Assembly: GCA_963851045.1 (NCBI GenBank)
Contig: CAWKNC010000002.1
Location: forward strand, 248,001 to 312,000
DNA length: 64,000 bases
Source: WHSW01 sp963851045
Lineage (GTDB): Bacteria > Actinomycetota > Thermoleophilia > Solirubrobacterales > 70-9
Direction of reading: 5' to 3'
Position 1 is the first letter of the stretch; every line of letters begins with the position of its first letter. This document shows positions 34,620-43,945 of this stretch, piece by piece. Below the pieces are notes generated by a model. It worked only from the letters and a program-made list of their open reading frames with translations. It was not told the origin of the DNA and did no database searches. The translations under genes were made by a program, and so were the position numbers.

Positions 34620-35759
34620 ATGGGAATCTTCAACCGCGTCCCCCGCCCGCCGTCCGACTCCGACTCCGATTGGTATGAGCCCGAGGAGGATCGCCCCGCG
34701 AGCTCCGAGCAGCCGGTGACACCAGCGGCAAGCATCGAACCCGAACCCGAACCCGAGCCCACGCCCGAGCGCGAGCCCACCCCCGCGCCCGCCGCTGATG
34801 ATGAGCCGGCCTCGAGCTCGGCCGATCTCGCCGCCGAAGCCGAGCGGTTGTTCGCTCGCCTGCCGGTCGCAGAGGCCGCCAAGGCGGCCGAGGCAGATCT
34901 CGCCGATGACGATCTGCGGATCACCGCGACCGAGGCGATCAAGCCGCGTCGAGTGCTTGTCTCCGAGCCGGAGCCCGAGGCGGAGGCCGAGACCGGCCAT
35001 GGCGCCAAGGTGATCAGCTTCGCAAATCAAAAGGGTGGCGTCGCGAAGACGACGTCGACGCTCAATCTTGCGGTGGCATTCTCCGAGTCCGGCCATCGGG
35101 TCCTTTGCGTCGACCTCGATCCGCAGGGCAACCTGACGATGAGCCAGGGAATCGATCCCGACAAGGTCGAGTGCTCGATGTTCGACGTGCTCGTGCACCA
35201 CGTCCCGATTCGCGACGCGATTCAGCATCGGGAGATCGACATCGCCGTCGCCTCGATCGACCTTGCCGGCGCGGAGATCGCGATGTCGACTCAGATCGGT
35301 CGCGAGCGCTCCCTTGAGAAGGCGCTCTCGGCCGTGATCGACGATTACGACTTCGTGTGCATCGACACGCCGCCGAGCCTTGGCCTGCTGACGATCAACG
35401 CGCTGACCGCCTCTGACAAGGTGATCGTGCCGGTCCAGTGCGAATACCTGTCCATGCGTGGCCTGCTTCAGCTGCAGAACACACTGGAGATGATCCGCGA
35501 GAACCTCAACCCGCGGGTCCAGATCGAGGGCATCCTGCCGACGATGCTCGACTCTCGGACCGTCCACGCCAAGGAGGCAGTGGAGATCCTCGAGGAGAAC
35601 TTCGGTGATCTCGTCTTCAACACCCGGATCAAGAAGGCGATCAAGTTCGCGGAGGCCCCTGTTCGCGGTGCCAGCGTGCTCAAGTACGATTCCAAGAGCA
35701 ACGCCGCCGACTACTACCGCCAGCTTGCGGAGGAGGTTCTGACCAATGGCGCGTCGTAA
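34620..35759 (+). CDS. parA: ParA/MinD-family ATPase with acidic N-terminal extension
   Basis: 379 residues. The first 128 are disordered and acidic/proline-rich (PEPEPEPTPEREPTP), which normal ParA/Soj proteins lack. The ATPase core starts VISFANQKGGVAKTTSTLNLA with deviant Walker A at about 137-144, then CVDLDPQGNLTMSQG, DYDFVCIDTPPSLGLLTINAL and PVQCEYLSMRGL. No parB follows. Instead the stop overlaps ftsZ by 14 bp, which suggests a role in positioning division (MipZ- or MinD-like) rather than, or in addition to, chromosome partition. Start ATG 34620 has no clear ribosome site. Confidence 0.9.
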   Translation: MGIFNRVPRPPSDSDSDWYEPEEDRPASSEQPVTPAASIEPEPEPEPTPEREPTPAPAADDEPASSSADLAAEAERLFARLPVAEAAKAAEADLADDDLRITATEAIKPRRVLVSEPEPEAEAETGHGAKVISFANQKGGVAKTTSTLNLAVAFSESGHRVLCVDLDPQGNLTMSQGIDPDKVECSMFDVLVHHVPIRDAIQHREIDIAVASIDLAGAEIAMSTQIGRERSLEKALSAVIDDYDFVCIDTPPSLGLLTINALTASDKVIVPVQCEYLSMRGLLQLQNTLEMIRENLNPRVQIEGILPTMLDSRTVHAKEAVEILEENFGDLVFNTRIKKAIKFAEAPVRGASVLKYDSKSNAADYYRQLAEEVLTNGAS

Positions 35760-37221
35760 ACGGGCCAGCATGCGGGAGGGACCGCTCGCCGATCTCTTCC
35801 GTGCGACCGTCGATCCGGACGATCCGCCCGAGGCTCCCGCGCCGCCGACCTCACGCCCGCGTGAGGACGATACGAGCGTGATGTCCGAGTCTCCGGCCGA
35901 GTCCACGCCTCCGCCTGCGGGCGAGGCCGCGGCCGAGCCCGAGGCTGAGCCGGCACCGTTCGACCACGTCGAGGACGAGTACGTGCCCGAGCCGCCTTCC
36001 GCGGTCGAACCGCCCGCGGCCAAGGAGCGCCTGTCGCGGATCTTCGCCGACGATGTCTTCGAGTCCGGCCCCGGCCCCGCCTACGGGCGTAACGACCCCA
36101 GCCGCGGCGGCAGCAACGCCGCTGACGCGTCCCCGCATGCGCCTGTGATCAAGGTCATCGGCGTCGGCGGTGCCGGTGTCAACGCGATCAACCGGATGGT
36201 GGACGCCGGTATCGGCGGTGTCGAGTTCATGGCGGTCAACACAGACCTTCAGTCTTTGCAGCAATCGAATGCCGATGTGACGGTTCACCTGGGCAGCGGC
36301 GTCGCCCGCGGCCTCGGTGCCGGCTCGAATCCCGAGCTCGGCTATCGCGCAGCCTTCGAAGAGCAGGACAAGATCAAGCGCCTGCTCAAGGGCTCGGACA
36401 TGGTCTTCGTCACCTGCGGCGCGGGGGGCGGCACGGGGACAGGTGCGGCTCCGGTCATCGCAAGACTCGCGCGCGACGTCGGTGCGCTCACGGTCGGCAT
36501 CGTTACGAAGCCGTTTCGTTTCGAGGGCTCGCGCCGCAGCAGTCAGGCCGACGACGGGATCGAGGCTCTGGGTGAGGAAGTCGACACGCTGATCGTCGTT
36601 CCGAACGAGCGTCTGCTGACGGTGCTGGCAAAGACCACGACGATGGTCGAGGCCTTCCAGGTCGCCGACGACGTCCTGCGCCAGGGCGTGCAGGGCATCT
36701 CCGAGCTGATCACGCTTCCGGGGATGATCAACCTCGACTTCGCCGACGTTCGCACGACGATGCGCGATGCCGGTCACGCACTGCTCGGAATCGGGATGGG
36801 CAGCGGCGACACTCGCGCGGTGAACGCTGCCGAAAGCGCTGTCTCCTCGCCCTTGCTGGAGACCTCGGTTGACGGAGCCCGGTCGATCTTGCTGTCCATC
36901 ACCGGTGGTCCGGACCTGAGCCTGCTCGAGGTCTCGGAGGCGGCCAAGATCGTCCAGGAAGCGGCACACCCTGACGCGAACATCATCTTCGGCGCCAATG
37001 TGGATGAGTCAATCACCGACGAGGTTTGGATCACGGTGATTGCGACTCGCTTCGACGAGAACGTCGTCAGGCGTGCGCGAACCGAGACCTCGGAGCGCCG
37101 GGCTCTAGGCACCGGTGCGAGTGCTGCAAGGCGTCCGGCCGACCGTCCAGCGTCGACGCAGCGGCGCGAGCCGCGCCGCGACTTCGACCTCGACGTCCCG
37201 GAATACGTCCCCGGCCGCTAG
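35746..37221 (+). CDS. ftsZ: cell division GTPase FtsZ with long N-terminal extension
   Basis: Tubulin-like GTPase of 491 residues that forms the division ring. The core starts near residue 130 (IKVIGVGGAGVNAINRMVDAG). The tubulin signature GAGGGTGTGAAP is at about 225-236 and the T7 catalytic loop reads GMINLDFADVRT. The C-terminal peptide DFDLDVPEYVPGR matches the conserved partner-binding tail of FtsZ. The first 130 residues are an extra conserved-looking start (MREGPLADLFRAT) plus an acidic linker. AGGAGG (35731-35736) 9 nt before ATG 35746 fixes this start, so the extension is real. It is not in a murein/division cluster. Confidence 0.94.
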   Translation: MARRKRASMREGPLADLFRATVDPDDPPEAPAPPTSRPREDDTSVMSESPAESTPPPAGEAAAEPEAEPAPFDHVEDEYVPEPPSAVEPPAAKERLSRIFADDVFESGPGPAYGRNDPSRGGSNAADASPHAPVIKVIGVGGAGVNAINRMVDAGIGGVEFMAVNTDLQSLQQSNADVTVHLGSGVARGLGAGSNPELGYRAAFEEQDKIKRLLKGSDMVFVTCGAGGGTGTGAAPVIARLARDVGALTVGIVTKPFRFEGSRRSSQADDGIEALGEEVDTLIVVPNERLLTVLAKTTTMVEAFQVADDVLRQGVQGISELITLPGMINLDFADVRTTMRDAGHALLGIGMGSGDTRAVNAAESAVSSPLLETSVDGARSILLSITGGPDLSLLEVSEAAKIVQEAAHPDANIIFGANVDESITDEVWITVIATRFDENVVRRARTETSERRALGTGASAARRPADRPASTQRREPRRDFDLDVPEYVPGR

Positions 37222-37231
37222 CCGCAGCACC

Positions 37232-38713
37232 ATGAGTGCCGGCGTCGTTGCGGCGGGCCATCCGGTCACCGCCGAGGCCGGTGCTGACGTTCTGCGAAAC
37301 GGGGGCAACGCGGTCGACGCGGCGATCGCATCCGTGCTCACGTCCTGCGTCACCGAGAGCCCGCTGACGGGGTTGGGCGCAGGCGGCTACATGCTTGTCC
37401 ACGGCTCGGGGGAGCCGGTGATCCTTGACTTCTTCGTCGCAGCGCCGGGGTCGGACGGCACCCGCAACAGCGCCGAGCTGGTCCCAATCGCGATTGACTT
37501 CACCGAGACGTCTTCGCAGGTGTTTCACATCGGCTCCGCGTCGGTCGGCGTTCCCGGCACGCCCGCCGGCCTCGAGGAGGCCGCACGGCGCCACGGGACG
37601 GTCTCGCTCGCCGACCTCGCGGCCCCCGCGGCGGCGCTGGCGCGCGACGGGATCGTCCTCAACCGCGAACAGGCCTACTTCATCGCAATCCTGGCGCCGA
37701 TCCTGACCCACTGCGACGAGGGCGCCGCGGTCTACGCGCCCGGTGGCAGGCTGCTGACGGAGGGTGACGTCTTTCGCTTCTCAGAGCTGGGCGATGCGAT
37801 CGAGCGCCTGGGGGCGGAGGGGGCAGCACCGTTTTACGCCGGGGAGATCGGACAGGCACTGTCCGCCTGGGTGCTCGATCGCGGCGGCACGCTCGGCGTC
37901 AGCGACCTTGCGGAATATCGGACGATCCTTCGCGAGCCGGTTCGCGCTCGCTTTCGGGGACGTGAGGTGCTCTCGAACCCGCCGCCCGCGTCGGGCGGAA
38001 TCCTGATCGCGTTCGCGCTGGAGCTGCTCGAGCGCGCCGGCGGCGATCCCGACCTTGAGCAGATCGTCGCTGCGATGGAACGCGCTCAGGGCGAGCGCAC
38101 CGAGGAGTTCCTCGCCAGCCTCACCGACCCGGGCTTCGCAGCAAGCTTCCTCGCCTCCGACCGGCTGGGCTCGACGACGCACATAACCGCGGTCGACTCC
38201 GCGGGCCTCTGCGCGAGCGTCACCTGCTCCAACGGCAGCAGCTCAGGCGTGATCGTCCCCGGCACGGGGATCCACCTCAACAACATGCTCGGCGAGCAGG
38301 ACCTGAACCCGCTCGGCTTTCACCGCCACGAGGCCGGCCGCCGGCTGCCGTCGATGATGTCGCCCACCGTTGTCGTTCGCGACGGCGCGCTCGAGCTGGG
38401 CCTGGGCAGCGGCGGCTCCAACCGGATCCGGTCGGCGATCCTCCAGACGATCGTCGGCTTGACGCACGGACTGGACGTCGTTGAGGCCGTCGATGCTCCG
38501 CGTGTTCACTTCGAGGACGGCGCCGTCCAGGCCGAGCCGGGCGTCGACGAGTCGGCGCTTGAGCGTCTCGAGCAGCGTGGCTACGAGGTCGTTCGCTGGG
38601 ACGATCGCAACGTCTTCTTTGGCGGAGTGCACGCCGTCTCGCGCGATCCGGCGACCGGTGAGTTGCGTGGCGCGGGCGATCGGCGCCGCGGCGGGGCCGT
38701 GGCAGTCGCCTGA
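37232..38713 (+). CDS. ggt: gamma-glutamyltransferase family protein
   Basis: Ntn-hydrolase of 493 residues. ADVLRNGGNAVDAAIAS and ESPLTGLGAGGYMLVH are N-terminal landmarks. The autoprocessing nucleophile is the first Thr of STTHITAVD, which would start the small subunit, and SNGSSSGVIVPGTGIHLNN and RRLPSMMSPTVV follow. There is no signal peptide from ATG 37232, so it should be cytosolic, unlike classical periplasmic Ggt. Glutathione is not expected here; gamma-glutamyl peptides or an ergothioneine-related thiol are possible substrates. Eleven nt after ftsZ. Confidence 0.88.
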   Translation: MSAGVVAAGHPVTAEAGADVLRNGGNAVDAAIASVLTSCVTESPLTGLGAGGYMLVHGSGEPVILDFFVAAPGSDGTRNSAELVPIAIDFTETSSQVFHIGSASVGVPGTPAGLEEAARRHGTVSLADLAAPAAALARDGIVLNREQAYFIAILAPILTHCDEGAAVYAPGGRLLTEGDVFRFSELGDAIERLGAEGAAPFYAGEIGQALSAWVLDRGGTLGVSDLAEYRTILREPVRARFRGREVLSNPPPASGGILIAFALELLERAGGDPDLEQIVAAMERAQGERTEEFLASLTDPGFAASFLASDRLGSTTHITAVDSAGLCASVTCSNGSSSGVIVPGTGIHLNNMLGEQDLNPLGFHRHEAGRRLPSMMSPTVVVRDGALELGLGSGGSNRIRSAILQTIVGLTHGLDVVEAVDAPRVHFEDGAVQAEPGVDESALERLEQRGYEVVRWDDRNVFFGGVHAVSRDPATGELRGAGDRRRGGAVAVA

Positions 38714-38719
38714 GCTGGA

Positions 38720-38738
38720 GGGGTGGCCCGTCCACCCC
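38720..38738 (+). terminator. hairpin terminator after ggt
   Basis: GGGGTGG (38720-38726) and CCACCCC (38732-38738) pair around a 5-nt loop 7 nt after the stop. Confidence 0.6.
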
Positions 38739-38747
38739 GTTGGGGGA

Positions 38748-38775
38748 TTGCACGAATGCAGAGCGCGGCTAGCGT
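38748..38775 (+). promoter_or_regulatory. leaderless-type promoter
   Basis: TTGCAC (38748-38753), 16 bp, then TAGCGT (38770-38775), which lies 6 nt before ATG 38782. This is one of the few leaderless-type elements with a recognisable -35. Confidence 0.55.
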
Positions 38776-38781
38776 TGGCCC

Positions 38782-40368
38782 ATGAAGCTGGGACCAGCAG
38801 GCGGACGCTGGCGGTTCGCCGCAGCTTTGACCATCGCCTTGGTCGGCGCGACAGCAGCTCCCGCCTCGGCCGTGGAGCTATCGCGCACCGACTACGACAC
38901 CGCCGGCGCGCCCATCGACCCTGAGATCGCCGGCCTGGACAGCCAGAATGGCCCCGATGTCGTCCTGGGCAACGGGACCCCCGGCGTCCAGGTGTTTTTA
39001 AACGATGGCCTGGGCCGCCTTGGCACTCCGTCGAGCCTTCCCCTCTCGTGCGGCTTCGGAACGACCCCTCAGGTGGAGTTGGCGGCGGTGAACATCAACG
39101 ATGTGCACGTGGACATCATCACGGGATGCCTGACGGGATTCAGGGGTAACGGCGATGGCACCTTCGGTCCCGCCTACAACTCCAACTCACTCTCCCGGAC
39201 CGTCGAAATGGATCTCGGCGACATCAACACCCCCACAGCCAGCATTCCCGACATTGCGACGACGTGTGGAGACGGAAACAGTCAGTGGGTGCTCGCCTCG
39301 CAGGCGGGCAATACCGATGGGACATTCGGGGCGGCGAACTGCGTACCGGGAACGATCAACCCTGGCGATGGCACCTACGAAACGATCGATGTCGAGGTGG
39401 AGATCTACAACCTGGCCAACGACGCACACACGGACGTGGTCTATTTCGACTCGGGGCGCACCAACATCATTGGAAACGAGTGGAACCCTGACCTCTATCC
39501 GACGAGCGGCTACAAGCCGAGGGGCAGTGCCCGCCCGACGAACGGCACAAACGGCGTCGCCGTCGAAACGGGCGACCTGGACGGCGACACCGATCCCGAC
39601 TGGGTTGCCGCCATGAAGGGCCCGCCATCGGTGCTCTCTGTGTTCGAACATCAGGCGAATGGTTTCCCCGCGGGGACTCAGGGCCAGCTGGTAAACACGA
39701 TCGAGGGGGTCGAGGATCTCGAGCTTGCCGACGTCAACCGTGACGGCATTCTGGACGCTGTGACCGTTGGTCAGAGCGTGGTCGGCGTGCAGTTGGGCAA
39801 CGGCGACAGGACCTTCAAGGCAGCGCAGACCTTTCCGTTCGCCGCCGGCGCCGGCGTAGGCCATGACCTGGCTACTGGCGATCTGAACGGCGACGGCCTC
39901 CACGACATCGTCGCCACGACCCTTACCTCAGCGGACGTCAGCGTGTTCCTCTCGGTCCCCACGGATGACACAGGGCCACCACCGGGGACCAACCCGCCAC
40001 CGGGGACGGACCCGCCGCCCGGCGGCACCGACACGACCGAGCCCGACCTCAGCGCTTCAAGCGCGAAGTCCAAGCAGAAGCTGGGGAAGGCACTGAAGGT
40101 CACCGTGATCAGCAACGAGGACGCTTCGCTGAGCGCCTCGGCCACAGCGGCGCCCAAGGGCAGCGCCAAACGCGCCAAGAAGCTCAAGTTCAAGACGGTG
40201 AACGCTCAGGTCACAGCGGGCACGCCCGTCAAGCTCAAGCTGAAGCCCTCGAAGAAGACGGCACGAAAGCTCAAGGCCGCCGCCAAGGCGAAGGCAAAGA
40301 TCGTGCTCACCGCCACCGACTCGGCTGGCAACTCCGCGACGGACACGCTCAAGGTCAAGCTGCGCTAA
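38782..40368 (+). CDS. secreted FG-GAP (integrin-like) repeat protein
   Basis: Exported protein of 528 residues with a signal peptide ending APASAV. Repeats with calcium-binding DxDxDxxxD loops (GDLDGDTDPDWVAAMKG, ADVNRDGILDAVTVG, GDLNGDGLHDIVATTL) indicate a beta-propeller. A Pro-rich hinge (PPPGTNPPPGTDPPPG) leads to a Lys/Ala-rich C-terminal domain (KQKLGKALKVTVIS, KKLKFKTVNAQVT), a type frequent in Solirubrobacterales surface proteins. Likely cell-wall associated; ligand unknown. Confidence 0.87.
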   Translation: MKLGPAGGRWRFAAALTIALVGATAAPASAVELSRTDYDTAGAPIDPEIAGLDSQNGPDVVLGNGTPGVQVFLNDGLGRLGTPSSLPLSCGFGTTPQVELAAVNINDVHVDIITGCLTGFRGNGDGTFGPAYNSNSLSRTVEMDLGDINTPTASIPDIATTCGDGNSQWVLASQAGNTDGTFGAANCVPGTINPGDGTYETIDVEVEIYNLANDAHTDVVYFDSGRTNIIGNEWNPDLYPTSGYKPRGSARPTNGTNGVAVETGDLDGDTDPDWVAAMKGPPSVLSVFEHQANGFPAGTQGQLVNTIEGVEDLELADVNRDGILDAVTVGQSVVGVQLGNGDRTFKAAQTFPFAAGAGVGHDLATGDLNGDGLHDIVATTLTSADVSVFLSVPTDDTGPPPGTNPPPGTDPPPGGTDTTEPDLSASSAKSKQKLGKALKVTVISNEDASLSASATAAPKGSAKRAKKLKFKTVNAQVTAGTPVKLKLKPSKKTARKLKAAAKAKAKIVLTATDSAGNSATDTLKVKLR

Positions 40369-40376
40369 CGCGCGGC

Positions 40377-41012
40377 CTAGACGTCGCCGACGACGACCTT
40401 GCCGTTCATCTTCGCCCGCTCGGCGACCTCGCGTGACTTCGAGACGGCACTGACCAAGGCGCCGAGGGCGGTGGAGAGGACCGTCATTCGTTCGGGCTCG
40501 CCTCGGAGCTCCAGCAGGCGCTGCTTGGTCTCGGGCGGAAGTTCGACTCGGGCGGCGATCCCGTAGGAGTCCATCGCTTCGAGCTGAGACTGTTCTGGCG
40601 GTTCGCCGCCGACGCGCTCGACGAGCTCGGCGAATGCCTCCCGCGCGCTGGCGGCTGGGGTGCCGTCGGGTGCGTCGGGCGGCAGGGGCTCGACCGGCTC
40701 CACCTCGCCGGCGGGGTAATCGATGTCCTCGAAGCGGTCGAGAACGCGAAACGGTCGCTCGCCGGTGACGATGATGTTGAGACGGCCGTCGTCGAAGCGC
40801 TCGGTGACCTCGGTGACCCGAGCCTCGCACCCGACGCGGCGTGCGCCACCCTCGTCATCGCGAAAGACGATTCCAAAAGGCTCCTCCTGATCGAGGCAGC
40901 GCCCGATCATTCGCTTGTAGCGGTCCTCGAAGATGTGCAGAGGCAGCAACTCGCCGGGCAGGAGCACCAGCGGAAGCTCGAAGATCGGGAGCTCAACTCC
41001 CCTGTCTGCCAT
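40377..41012 (-). CDS. Lon N-terminal (substrate-binding) domain protein
   Basis: 211 residues matching the stand-alone LON substrate-binding domain: ELPIFELPLVLLPGELLPLHIFEDRYKRMI, PFGIVFRDDEGGARRVGCEARV and LNIIVTGERPFRVL. No AAA or protease domain follows, so it is not an active Lon protease. Its role is unproven; it may present substrates to another protease. It diverges from the adenylate cyclase gene with a 35-nt gap. Confidence 0.9.
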   Translation of the reverse strand: MADRGVELPIFELPLVLLPGELLPLHIFEDRYKRMIGRCLDQEEPFGIVFRDDEGGARRVGCEARVTEVTERFDDGRLNIIVTGERPFRVLDRFEDIDYPAGEVEPVEPLPPDAPDGTPAASAREAFAELVERVGGEPPEQSQLEAMDSYGIAARVELPPETKQRLLELRGEPERMTVLSTALGALVSAVSKSREVAERAKMNGKVVVGDV

Positions 41013-41047
41013 GACAGCAGTCTCTCAAACGGCTGCGACCGGCAAGA

Positions 41048-42169
41048 ATGGCGGTGGTGGCCGCGATCGACTACGAGGGGGAGGGGCTGCTCGACGGCCT
41101 CGAGGGGGAGGAGCGCGACGCGCGCGCGAAGCTCCTGGACGAGCTCGTGTCCGATGGCGTCGGGCTCGGCGAGCTCCGCACGGCAGTTGCCGAGGATCGC
41201 CTTGCCCTGCTCCCGGTCGAGCGGTTGCTGAGCGGTGGTGAGGAGCGGCTGACCGCCGCCGAGGTCGCTGAGCGCACGGGTGTGGAGGAGGAGTTTCTCG
41301 AGCGAAACTGGCGGGCGCTGGGCCTGGCCCTTGCCGATGAGGACGTCGCCGCCTACACGGAGCGCGACGTCGAATCGGTGAAGCGAGTCAAGGTCCTGCG
41401 CGACGCTGGAGTTCCCGACGAGGGAATTCTCGAGGTCGCCCGGCTGATGGGAATGACGATGTCTCAGCTCGCTGCGGCCAACCGGCGGCTGATCGCCGAC
41501 GCCTTCATGCACGAGGGAGATACCGAGCACGACGTGGCGGTCCGCTTTGCCGCAGCGGCGAAGGCGTTCGTGCCGCTGCTCGGAGACTCGCTTGAGTACG
41601 TGCTCTCGCTGCACCTCCGCGAGCAGATTCGCCATGACGCTTTCGGTCTCGCTGAGGTGTCGTCGGGCCGCGCCGCGAGCGCTGACGAGGTCACCGTCTG
41701 CTTCGCCGACATGGTCGACTTCACCCAGCTCGGTGAGACCCTCGACCCGGAAGCGCTGGGCGCGGTTACCGGGCGCCTTGGCGAGCTTGCCGCCGCGGTC
41801 GTCCAGCCGCCCGTCCGCCTCGTCAAGTTGATCGGTGACGCGGCGATGATCGTCGGGCCCGAGCCCGAGCCGGTGCTCGAAGCGGCGCTGGAGATCGTCG
41901 CCGCGGCCGAGCGCGAGGGCGACGACTTTCCGCTGCTGCGAGCCGGCGTTGCGACGGGCATGGGATTGCCACGCTCGGGCGATTGGTACGGGCGTCCGGT
42001 GAACCTCGCCAGTCGCATCACGACGATTGCGCGCCCCGGCAGCGTCCTGACGTCCGAGGATGTCCACGACGCGCTTGAGGATTCCTATGACTGGTCGTAC
42101 GCCGGGTCGCGCAAGCTCAAGGGCATCGACGGCTCGACCAAGGTCTTTCGCGCGCGCCGTAACAACTGA
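41048..42169 (+). CDS. class III adenylate cyclase with Rv1264-like regulatory domain
   Basis: 373 residues. The N-terminal 200 residues (GEGLLDGLEGEERDARAKLLDEL and the helical tail up to LREQIRHDAFG) resemble the regulatory domain of mycobacterial Rv1264, which inhibits the enzyme at neutral pH. The cyclase domain starts VTVCFADMVDFTQLGE with the first metal Asp; KLIGDAAMIV holds the second, and GRPVNLASRIT contains the transition-state Asn and Arg. Product should be cAMP. The pH-sensing role is inferred from the homologue. No ribosome site is obvious at ATG 41048. Confidence 0.88.
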   Translation: MAVVAAIDYEGEGLLDGLEGEERDARAKLLDELVSDGVGLGELRTAVAEDRLALLPVERLLSGGEERLTAAEVAERTGVEEEFLERNWRALGLALADEDVAAYTERDVESVKRVKVLRDAGVPDEGILEVARLMGMTMSQLAAANRRLIADAFMHEGDTEHDVAVRFAAAAKAFVPLLGDSLEYVLSLHLREQIRHDAFGLAEVSSGRAASADEVTVCFADMVDFTQLGETLDPEALGAVTGRLGELAAAVVQPPVRLVKLIGDAAMIVGPEPEPVLEAALEIVAAAEREGDDFPLLRAGVATGMGLPRSGDWYGRPVNLASRITTIARPGSVLTSEDVHDALEDSYDWSYAGSRKLKGIDGSTKVFRARRNN

Positions 42170-42196
42170 ACGGCCTCGCACACGTAGTAGGCAGCA

Positions 42197-43945
42197 ATGG
42201 TCCTGCTGATGCTCTTCGCGCTGCTGGCGGGCGCCGCCACCGCGCTCAGCCCGTGTGTGCTTCCCGTGCTTCCAGCGATCCTCGGGGCGGGGGTGGGCGG
42301 TGGGCGACGACGTCCGGTCGGCATCGTCACCGGCCTCGTTTTGGCGTTCACCTTTGCGACCGTTGCGCTGGTGTACGTCATCGAGGCACTCGGGTTGCCC
42401 GACGACCTCGTCCGAACCCTGGCCATCGTCACCCTGTTGCTGTTCGGAGTCACGCTTCTGATTCCCGGTCTCGGGGATCGGATCGAGGCGTTCGGCAGCC
42501 GGATCGCTCCTGGGCCGGCACGCGTTGGCGGCGAGGGCTTCGGCTCCGGCCTCCTGTTGGGCGCCAGCCTTGGTCTCGTCTATACGCCCTGCGCCGGCCC
42601 GATCCTCGCGGGCGTCATCACCGTGTCCGCTGCACAGGACTTCACGGCCGGCAAGCTCGCCGTCGCTTTCGCTTACGCGCTGGGTTCCGGGGTCGTCCTC
42701 TACGGCCTCATGCTCGGTGGCCGCCGGCTGGTCGACCGGGTGAAACCGGCCAGGGTGTGGGTGCAGGCGGCGACGGGCGCGGTGATGGTCGTGGTCGCGC
42801 TCGCGATGATCGCCGACCTCGATCTCAAGTTTCAGAGCGCGATCGCCAGCGATCTGCCGTCGTTTCTCGTCAACCCGAGCGCTGGCCTCGAGGACTCCGA
42901 CGCGGTCTCCGACGACCTGGCGGCGGTTCGCGGCGGCGATGGCGCCAGCGAGGGTGGAGCGGCTGAGGCGGCGGCAGGCGAGGAGCTTCCCGACTACGGC
43001 GCGGCGCCAGACTTCGCCGCCACGCAGGAGTGGTTCAACACCGCCGACGATGAGGCGCTGTCGATCGCCGATCTCACGCGGGGCCAGGGACGGGTGGTGC
43101 TGGTCGACTTCTGGACCTACACCTGCATCAACTGCATCCGCACGCTGCCGTACCTGACGTCGTGGGATGAGGAGTACCGCGACGACGGGCTCACGATCGT
43201 CGGTGTCCACGCACCCGAGTTTCCCTTCGAGCGTGATGCCGGCAACGTCGCCGATGCGATCGACGAGTACGGGATCGAATACCCGGTGGTGCAGGACAAC
43301 GAGTTCGGCACATGGACGGCGTTCGGAAATCAGTACTGGCCCGCCAAGTACCTGATCGACGCGAAGGGCAACGTTCGCTACGTCCACTTCGGCGAGGGCA
43401 GCTACGAGGAGACGGAGAGGGCGATCAGGTCGCTGCTCGCCGAGGCGGGAGACTCCGACCTCGGTGGCGAGGCCCAGCCGGAGGGCGGCGTGGAGGTTGC
43501 CGACGACGGCGTGCGCACGCCCGAGACGTACCTGGGCACGGCGCGCGCTCAGGGTTGGGTGCGGTCGCCTCAGCCGGGCCGGTTCGATTACGGCACACCA
43601 CCACCTCTTGACGAGCTCGACCTCAACGAGTTCGCCTACGGTGGCGTCTGGGACGTCTCCCCCGACGCGGCGGTCGCAAACGGCGACTCGCGGATCGAGC
43701 TCAGCTTCCAGGCGCGCCGGGTCTTTTTGGTGCTTGGCTCACCCGGCGGCCCGGCGCAGGTTGAGGTCCTGCTGGATGGCGAGCCGATCTCGGGCGCCGC
43801 CGCCGGCGAGGACGTGCGCGACGGCGCGGCGACGGTGGGCCCTCAGCGTCTATACCGCCTGGTCGACCTTCCGGAGGCCGACCGGCACACACTCGAGCTG
43901 CGTTTCGACGATGGGATCGAGGGCTACGCCTTCACGTTCGGATGA
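42197..43945 (+). CDS. dipZ: DipZ-like thiol-disulfide protein (CcdA + thioredoxin + C-terminal domain)
   Basis: 582 residues in three parts. Six membrane helices form a CcdA electron-transfer domain with Cys in SPCVLP (about 19) and TPCAGP (about 131). An Asp/Gly/Ala-rich linker leads to an exported thioredoxin-like domain with the active site TYTCINC (about 306-312) and VDFWTYT strand. The last 130 residues form a beta-rich carbohydrate-binding-like module, as in M. tuberculosis DipZ. It should move reducing power from cytosolic thioredoxin to the cell surface. Confidence 0.92.
   Translation: MVLLMLFALLAGAATALSPCVLPVLPAILGAGVGGGRRRPVGIVTGLVLAFTFATVALVYVIEALGLPDDLVRTLAIVTLLLFGVTLLIPGLGDRIEAFGSRIAPGPARVGGEGFGSGLLLGASLGLVYTPCAGPILAGVITVSAAQDFTAGKLAVAFAYALGSGVVLYGLMLGGRRLVDRVKPARVWVQAATGAVMVVVALAMIADLDLKFQSAIASDLPSFLVNPSAGLEDSDAVSDDLAAVRGGDGASEGGAAEAAAGEELPDYGAAPDFAATQEWFNTADDEALSIADLTRGQGRVVLVDFWTYTCINCIRTLPYLTSWDEEYRDDGLTIVGVHAPEFPFERDAGNVADAIDEYGIEYPVVQDNEFGTWTAFGNQYWPAKYLIDAKGNVRYVHFGEGSYEETERAIRSLLAEAGDSDLGGEAQPEGGVEVADDGVRTPETYLGTARAQGWVRSPQPGRFDYGTPPPLDELDLNEFAYGGVWDVSPDAAVANGDSRIELSFQARRVFLVLGSPGGPAQVEVLLDGEPISGAAAGEDVRDGAATVGPQRLYRLVDLPEADRHTLELRFDDGIEGYAFTFG

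Noticed and set aside
40377..41012. Truncated Lon protease pseudogene
   Set aside because: The domain is complete, starts and stops cleanly and matches the stand-alone LON-domain family.
40907..43387. 826-residue open frame on the minus strand
   Set aside because: It lies antisense to the cyclase and dipZ genes, has Arg/His/Asp-rich composition and no domain; it is a codon-bias shadow.
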